Source of the DNA: Simkaniaceae bacterium
Lineage (GTDB): Bacteria; Chlamydiota; Chlamydiia; Chlamydiales; Simkaniaceae
Length of the DNA stretch: 48,845 nucleotides
Assembly (NCBI GenBank): GCA_026708385.1
Contig: JAPOVA010000028.1
Location: 1 to 48,845, forward strand
Reading direction: 5' to 3'
Below, one piece after another: positions 43,932-48,845 of the stretch. Position numbers and translations under genes: made by a program. Each line of letters begins with the position of its first letter. The first letter of the stretch is position 1. Below the pieces are notes generated by a model. The model did no database searches, was not told the DNA's origin, and was given only the letters and a program-made list of their open reading frames with translations.

Positions 43932-45995
43932 ATGACATTTGTGAGGGGTTTGTTCTCTGCCAAGGGGGTGATCGGAGTGGTTGTTACCTTTGTCTCGGTG
44001 TGTGTTGCTCGAGAGTCCGTTTCCCTTCCCCCCTCTCGGAGGAGTGCGACCCCCGTGGTGTTTATGAACCTGATTCACGATAAAGTGCGTCGTCTTTCCG
44101 AGAAGCCCGGCAGAGCCGGAGGGAAGTCGGATGCGGGTTATGTCCGGACGACGGTGATGAATAACGTGTTGAAACAGTACCCCGAGTGGGTTGCCTTCTT
44201 CACGGAACAGGGGGTAACTCGAGACCGGGCAAAAGCCGACGCGTCGGTCGTCGTGTACGAGATCCTCCTTCCCGAAGTGCGGAAGATTTACGACGAACTC
44301 GAGACGAAGCCGAACAAGAACGATAAGGTTTTACGAGATGCCGCGACGTCGCTCGGCGACATCGCTCCTCAACGTCTGCCCGAATACCGGGCCTCCCGTA
44401 TCCGGGCGTTTGTCCCTTCTTTGCGAGCCTACCAAGGTGCTATTGTCGCCCTCAAACTGATGGAATCCTCTCTGGCCTATCATCTTGCTTCCGATACTTT
44501 CCAACTGAAAAACGATCTTGCCTACCTCAAGACGGTCAAATGGGGAAAAGGGCGGGATGTTTTGGAGGAAAGGGTCGGGCAACTTGAGCGGAATCTTTCC
44601 GGTGCGCGTACGAGGATTGACGCCATCGGTGCACGCATCGTCTCCCTTTCTCGAGCATTGATCACTCTTATCGGATCGCGCTTTTCGACTATTTGCATTC
44701 CGGGTGCGCATCCGGTGAGTGCGGTACGATTCGAACGGCAGATGAAACGGTTGGAGAGTCGGCTTGCGGAACTCAAGAGGGCCGGTGATTACCGGTTCGT
44801 CATAGCCGATGGATGCGATGCGCGGGATATCGCCGGAGTGGCCCGAGGTATTTACGATCTCGATCCGGACCGGTTCGGGGGGCATCTTCTTCGCGGAGAT
44901 CCGCAGAACGGATTGAGAAATATCTTGGGTGATGAGGGGCCCGGTGTGTGGTTTGATACGACCAGAATGTTGTACGTAACTTCTCCCGATGATTTCAAGG
45001 AGCAACTACACGACTACTTTCGTCAGATGGCCCGAAGCGGCATTACCGGCGCCAAACTCTTTCTCGCGCAACTCAGCAACGATGCGGGGAAGACGGACAC
45101 CGTTGCCGTCATGTTCGAGGTGGCGGAGGGGGTAGGGGTGAGAAATCCTGCGGCCGTGATAGCCTCCGTGGCTGCCGAATGGGGCATTGATCTCGGTATC
45201 TCCGTAGGAGGCGGAAGGGGTACGATCTCTACCTTGGATCTCGGAAATGATCCCGTAGCATCGGCTAGGGCGTTCTGGGCGAAGTATGGGCGGTATTGCA
45301 AAAACGGTATTGATTTGGATATTGAAGGAAGAACGCTTGCAGGCTTTCTTATCAAGGAGGGGCAGGATAGGGTTACGGCCTTTTTCAAAGAGTTGTGCGC
45401 TTTGGCCCGGTCGGCAAACGTTCCGATTCAACTGAGCCTTTGCGCTAATATAGACAACAGTGCGGTCCCTTTGGCTTTCCTCTTCAAAGGAGGTTACGTC
45501 GATTCGGTCAATATTATGGCCTATGACGGGGGTGACTGCGCCTACCTGACCCCGGAGGGGGGGAGGGGTAATTGTCGGTACGGGTCTGTGGATTGGCTCC
45601 GGTTTTTGGTAGATACCTGTGGCGTCGCTCCCGATAAAGCTATGGGTATGTTGCACTGGGCAGGTCAGGATGCCGTGCCGTACTCGGACATATCGAAAAC
45701 GGGCTGGGTTGACCGGGATCGATCCCTTGACCGAGAGGTGTTCGAGAGGACGGGGGTGCATCTCGAGGATATGGACTCCGGTGTTGCCTTTAACGAACAG
45801 ATCGAACAACTACGTATCGATACGATTGCCGAATGGAATCGAAAATATCCCGAGCAAAAGATGTCGTCCGGTGTACGGTTCGGATCACCGGTGTGGTGGA
45901 TTCACGGGAAACGGGTTTCCAGAGGTTACCCTCTCGACCTCTACCCGGAAGCCGGCGCTGCGACGAGGGAGATTGTGCGTCGCTATGCCCTCTGA
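43932..45995 (+). CDS. GH18-like protein with intact D-x-D-x-E (687 aa)
   Basis: A paralogue of the protein at 40400-42463. The N terminus differs: a hydrophobic segment (VIGVVVTFVSVCVA, about 13-26) after basic residues looks like a signal peptide, if the ATG at 43932 is used. The start is uncertain because no good ribosome-binding site is present, and a shorter form starting near VVFMNLIH is possible. The helical region (~45-340) and the GH18-like barrel (~345-687) follow. GISVGGGRGT matches S-x-G-G, and NGIDLDIEG carries D461-x-D463-x-E465, the catalytic signature of GH18. DSVNIMAYD, GMLHWAGQDA and SPVWWIHG fit later strands. A chitinase/endo-N-acetylglucosaminidase-like activity on host or bacterial glycans is possible. 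It probably belongs to one transcript with miaB. Confidence 0.7.
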   Translation: MTFVRGLFSAKGVIGVVVTFVSVCVARESVSLPPSRRSATPVVFMNLIHDKVRRLSEKPGRAGGKSDAGYVRTTVMNNVLKQYPEWVAFFTEQGVTRDRAKADASVVVYEILLPEVRKIYDELETKPNKNDKVLRDAATSLGDIAPQRLPEYRASRIRAFVPSLRAYQGAIVALKLMESSLAYHLASDTFQLKNDLAYLKTVKWGKGRDVLEERVGQLERNLSGARTRIDAIGARIVSLSRALITLIGSRFSTICIPGAHPVSAVRFERQMKRLESRLAELKRAGDYRFVIADGCDARDIAGVARGIYDLDPDRFGGHLLRGDPQNGLRNILGDEGPGVWFDTTRMLYVTSPDDFKEQLHDYFRQMARSGITGAKLFLAQLSNDAGKTDTVAVMFEVAEGVGVRNPAAVIASVAAEWGIDLGISVGGGRGTISTLDLGNDPVASARAFWAKYGRYCKNGIDLDIEGRTLAGFLIKEGQDRVTAFFKELCALARSANVPIQLSLCANIDNSAVPLAFLFKGGYVDSVNIMAYDGGDCAYLTPEGGRGNCRYGSVDWLRFLVDTCGVAPDKAMGMLHWAGQDAVPYSDISKTGWVDRDRSLDREVFERTGVHLEDMDSGVAFNEQIEQLRIDTIAEWNRKYPEQKMSSGVRFGSPVWWIHGKRVSRGYPLDLYPEAGAATREIVRRYAL

Positions 45996-46273
45996 TACCC
46001 TCCTGTGAGGTCTGTTCGTGAAGCGCCCGGGGCAATCCTGCGGGCGTGTACGATGCCGGCTTTGATCCCGGAAAGGTGTCCGTGCTCCGGTTTCCGGCTT
46101 CCGTACCGGTGCCGAAGAGTTGCGTTGTACACTATCCGTCCGTCGTGGCTACCCGGATAGGGTACACCGACCGTTTCGAGTTGAGATCGGGAAGGTATTG
46201 CGTCGAATCCCCTCCGGTGCTATACGCGGGGGAGTGGGGGGGCGGATGGAATGTACTGTCGGGGGTGACGTGT

Positions 46274-46876
46274 ATGATGGGACGGGTGATCTTCGGGGGG
46301 GTGATCGGGGGCATAGTCGCCTTTGCTTGGACATGTGTCGCTTGGAATTGGTTACCTTGGCAGGACAAAGTGATCGGAGAACCGGAGAACCGGGACTTGG
46401 TCTCTTGGATCGTACGGGAGAACGTGAAGGGGGACGGCGTTTACCTCATACCCCGTGAGAATGTCGCGCGTAACGAACTCTATTCCTACCTGCGCTACCG
46501 GAACGTGCGCGAACCGGTTGTCGTACATGAGGGAGAGACTGCGCATAGGCAACCTCTTATCTATCTGCAGGTACGACACAAAGGGGTGGATGTGAGGAGT
46601 CCCTACCCCTACCTCCTCTCCTTTCTTACGCAGTTTGTCGGAGCTTTTCTCATCAGTTTGCTACTTGTCAGAGTAGCCTTGCAATCCGGGTACGGAAAAC
46701 GCCTTTTCTTCGTGACCGCTACCGGGTTGATCGTAGGCATCTTGGGATATGCTCCGAATTGGATTTGGTTCGGAGGGGATGGCCGGTTTTTGCTGATGTC
46801 GGTTGTGAATTCGGTGGTAATGTGGTTTTTGGCCGGATTGTTCATAGCCGGTATCGCCCGGCCGAAGACGGGATAA
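46274..46876 (+). CDS. Conserved integral membrane protein (200 aa)
   Basis: The ATG codons at 46274 and 46277 start MMGRVIFGGVIGGIVAFAWTC, a Gly-rich first membrane helix followed by WNWLPWQ. Then comes a soluble stretch (about 35-100) with GDGVYLIPRENVARNEL, and three more hydrophobic helices towards the C terminus. I recall a family of small membrane proteins in gamma-proteobacteria and environmental chlamydiae with the same Gly-rich helix plus W-x-x-LPW pattern, but the function is unknown. The frame is open further upstream to 46046, but that part has no membrane or domain character. It lies just before rplM-rpsI. Confidence 0.6.
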   Translation: MMGRVIFGGVIGGIVAFAWTCVAWNWLPWQDKVIGEPENRDLVSWIVRENVKGDGVYLIPRENVARNELYSYLRYRNVREPVVVHEGETAHRQPLIYLQVRHKGVDVRSPYPYLLSFLTQFVGAFLISLLLVRVALQSGYGKRLFFVTATGLIVGILGYAPNWIWFGGDGRFLLMSVVNSVVMWFLAGLFIAGIARPKTG

Positions 46877-46987
46877 TTCGACCCCCCGGTGATTGTGTTC
46901 GGAATAGGGAAATTTTGCCGGACAAAAAACCGGTCATCCGCTATCATCCGCAACCGTATGGGTAAGTGCGTTGGTAACCGGACGATC

Positions 46988-47410
46988 ATGTTGAAGAAGG
47001 AGGAGGTCGGCCCCTTGAGGAGGTGGCTTCTTCTGGATGCTCGGGATAAGACTCTCGGTCGTTTCGCTGCGGAGGTGGCGAAGATTCTGCGGGGTAAGCA
47101 TCGCGTTTCCTACACGCCGCACGTCGATACGGGGGATGGTGTCATCGTGATCAATGCCTCGGGGATTAAGGTGACGGGCAACAAGGAGGCACAGAAGACG
47201 TACTACCGGTATACCGGCCACATCGGCGGTGCGCGCACGACAACCTACCGGGTGATGATGGAGAGGAAGCCGACCGAGATCGTCCGCCTTGCCGTTAAGG
47301 GGATGATGCCGAAGACCAAGCAGGCTAGGGCGCAGATGAAGAGGTTGCGCATATTTGCGGACGCGGACCACCGGATGGATGCGCAAACGCCCGTTCAACC
47401 GGATATATAG
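46988..47410 (+). CDS. rplM: 50S ribosomal protein L13 (140 aa)
   Basis: L13 is an early-assembly protein of the large subunit. Conserved blocks are RRWLLLDARDKTLGRFAAEVAKILRGKH, DGVIVINASGIKVTG, YYRYTGHIGG and VKGMMPKTK. The start was set at ATG 46988, about ten residues before the conserved Trp; ATG 46958 is an alternative, and neither has a strong ribosome-binding site. It is followed after seven bases by rpsI, the universal pairing. Confidence 0.95.
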   Translation: MLKKEEVGPLRRWLLLDARDKTLGRFAAEVAKILRGKHRVSYTPHVDTGDGVIVINASGIKVTGNKEAQKTYYRYTGHIGGARTTTYRVMMERKPTEIVRLAVKGMMPKTKQARAQMKRLRIFADADHRMDAQTPVQPDI

Positions 47411-47417
47411 GGGGAGC

Positions 47418-47819
47418 ATGGCCAAGACATTGCCCGAGGAGTTGCTCGGAGTGGGGAGACGTAAGCGGGCGGTAGCGTCGGTGCGGCTCCGCAGGGGTAC
47501 GGGAAAGTTTGACGTGAACGGGCGTAGGTTGGAGGACTATTTTCTCTCCTCCATACAGCGAGAAACGGTTCTGGCCCCCTTTGAAAAATTGGGCATGGTC
47601 GGGCAGTTCGATGTGATCGTCCGGGCGAAAGGGGGTGGGATATCCGGTCAGATGATTGCCGTTCGTTTGGGGATCGCGCGTGCCTTGGTCAAGGGAGATG
47701 AAGAAAGGCGTGCTCCCCTCAAGCAGGAGGGGTATCTCACCCGCGATCCCCGTAAACGGGAGCGCAAGAAATACGGCCTTGCCGGGGCTAGGAAACGGTT
47801 CCAATTTTCCAAGAGATAG
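47418..47819 (+). CDS. rpsI: 30S ribosomal protein S9 (133 aa)
   Basis: S9 sits in the head of the small subunit; its C-terminal tail reaches the P-site tRNA. The ATG at 47418 has GGGGAG at the right distance. GVGRRKRAVASVRLRRGTGK at the start, GGGISGQMIAVRLGIARAL in the middle and the terminal KRFQFSKR (Lys-Arg tail) are diagnostic. It forms an operon with rplM. Confidence 0.97.
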   Translation: MAKTLPEELLGVGRRKRAVASVRLRRGTGKFDVNGRRLEDYFLSSIQRETVLAPFEKLGMVGQFDVIVRAKGGGISGQMIAVRLGIARALVKGDEERRAPLKQEGYLTRDPRKRERKKYGLAGARKRFQFSKR

Positions 47820-47964
47820 CGCCTCTTGCCCGTGTGCGCCTCCTCTCGGGGTATCCGGCCGTGGGGGAGAGTCGGCTGTCGGTTCCGACCGAGTCGTGTT
47901 CTCCTCAAACGGGCGAGGTCTCTCATCCGCGGTCTCCTTAAGCGGGAGCGGGCATCCCCCCGTT

Positions 47965-48845
47965 TCATGTGTTGCCCTTCTTGAGGTATCCGTACGCAGA
48001 GAGGATGAACCCGATTCCGGGTGCCGCAAAGAGAGCATATTCCGGTTGAGCCATGTTCGATTCTCCCACGATCAGACAGGTTTTCATGATGACGAAGAAC
48101 CCCAAGTATCCCGCGACGGTCCATGCCATGATGAGATAGGGGGAAAAGTTTCGTGAGAAACGGGTGGCGAAAGGGGCGACGGCGAGGATCACGAGCAAGG
48201 AAAGGGTCGGCATGACCATCTTGTAGTAGAGATGGGAAAGGATGGCCGACCTCTTCCGCTTCCAAAAAGAGGAGTGCATGTTTCGTAACGAAAGTAATTC
48301 CCTAATCGAGCGTGTGGCAAGGGGCCTTTGCAAGTACTCCCTGTGTTCGTCCGGAATGGCAAAAGCTTGAGAAAAATAGAGATCATACGAGGCTTGTCTG
48401 AAGGTTAAGCCTCCTTTACGTTCGAAGAGATCGACCTTACGGGCGCAGGGAATGGGTCTTTGCAGATGGAGTTCTTTCATGTGCCAAAAACGGTCGGGTC
48501 GGACGATGGCATAGACGTCGAATAACGTATCGCTTCCGTATGTTTTGTAAATCAGGTAGCCTCCCTCTTCCAAGGGGAGGTTACGGATGGTGGCCGGTTC
48601 TTTCCGTGTCAATGCGTTCCGGGACAGGTACTTTGTTTTAAACCGTTCGACGGACAGAGAGGTGTGAGGGGCGATATATTCCGTGTGGAGGTAGCCGATG
48701 GAGAGGCTGATCATACCCACGAGAAGAAGGGGACGTATGGCGATCCGTATGTCGACTCCCCCCGCTCGTAAGGCGAGGAGTTCGTTGGTCCGGTTTAATG
48801 TGGAAAGAACGTGGACCGAGGTGATCGATATGGCGAGAGGTAGAA
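47965..48845 (-). CDS. LptF/LptG-family LPS export permease (partial)
   Basis: The frame continues to the right edge of the window, so the N terminus is missing. At the edge it reads LSTLNRTNELLALRAGGVDI, which is the conserved start of the second membrane part in YjgP/YjgQ proteins. A periplasmic jelly-roll region follows, then three C-terminal hydrophobic helices (MVMPTLSLLVILAVAPFATRF onwards). LptF and LptG form the inner-membrane part of the LPS transporter with LptB. Which of the two cannot be told. It converges on rpsI. Confidence 0.85.
   Translation of the reverse strand, partial: LPLAISITSVHVLSTLNRTNELLALRAGGVDIRIAIRPLLLVGMISLSIGYLHTEYIAPHTSLSVERFKTKYLSRNALTRKEPATIRNLPLEEGGYLIYKTYGSDTLFDVYAIVRPDRFWHMKELHLQRPIPCARKVDLFERKGGLTFRQASYDLYFSQAFAIPDEHREYLQRPLATRSIRELLSLRNMHSSFWKRKRSAILSHLYYKMVMPTLSLLVILAVAPFATRFSRNFSPYLIMAWTVAGYLGFFVIMKTCLIVGESNMAQPEYALFAAPGIGFILSAYGYLKKGNT

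Noticed and set aside
1-48845. tRNA, rRNA or other structured RNA genes
   Set aside because: I looked for T-loop-like GGTTCGA motifs with acceptor pairing and for known riboswitch cores in the intergenic regions and found none that fold convincingly by eye.

Overview
The window looks like part of the chromosome of a high-GC member of the phylum Chlamydiota outside the well-known family Chlamydiaceae. The main evidence is gene content and order. An ftsY - sucC - sucD - htrA neighbourhood with a TyrP-like aromatic amino-acid permease, an lplA-type gene beside clpC, and an mdh gene beside an OprB/AaxA-type porin all resemble chlamydial arrangements. There are also proteins with paired hydrophobic lobes typical of inclusion-membrane (Inc) proteins, an ankyrin-repeat protein and several gene families that look like secreted effectors. 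Genus and species cannot be assigned from sequence reading alone.

Layout. 1-6.2 kb is an accessory zone. It holds an edge-truncated protein with three transposase-like helix-turn-helix units and NLS-like basic clusters, remains of an Inc-like gene, two members of a family with a cysteine cluster at the N terminus (one frameshifted), an intact Inc-like gene, the remnant of a mobile-element DUF3987/YfjI-type gene with an in-frame amber codon, and a tandemly duplicated bilobed membrane protein. 6.5-14 kb carries a sugar:proton symporter, a small VVPR-repeat protein behind a near-perfect promoter, an archaeal/eukaryote-type proS, an lplA-like gene and clpC. 14.4-24 kb has a large cysteine-cluster protein, decayed frames, a 1688-residue AsmA/TamB-like envelope protein overlapping a ComF-like gene, a duplicated cysteine-cluster protein and ftsY. 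24-38 kb is mostly metabolic: a putative glycosyltransferase, sucCD, a permease, htrA, another cysteine-cluster gene, valS, and a divergent mdh-gltA operon and porin. 38-46 kb carries a 16-repeat ankyrin protein, two GH18-like proteins flanking miaB, then a membrane protein, rplM-rpsI and a truncated LptF/G-type permease.

How the genes fit together. mdh, gltA and sucCD give several tricarboxylic-acid-cycle steps; gltA is notable because Chlamydiaceae lack it. The sugar symporter, TyrP-like permease and porin fit nutrient import by an obligate intracellular bacterium. htrA, clpC, the AsmA/TamB-like protein and the LptF/G protein serve envelope and protein quality control. The accessory genes are dispersed between these housekeeping blocks, and several have promoters closer to consensus than the core genes do.

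The most unusual signals are: (1) a scattered set of five genes beginning with a short cysteine cluster (typically Met-Ser-Cys), reminiscent of eukaryotic S-palmitoylation sites; (2) paired GH18-like paralogues, one with an intact D-x-D-x-E motif and one with D-x-H-x-D; (3) a three-HTH protein with basic NLS-like motifs; (4) modular duplications in four unrelated accessory proteins. Promoter and start-site calls were made by eye; no database search was possible.
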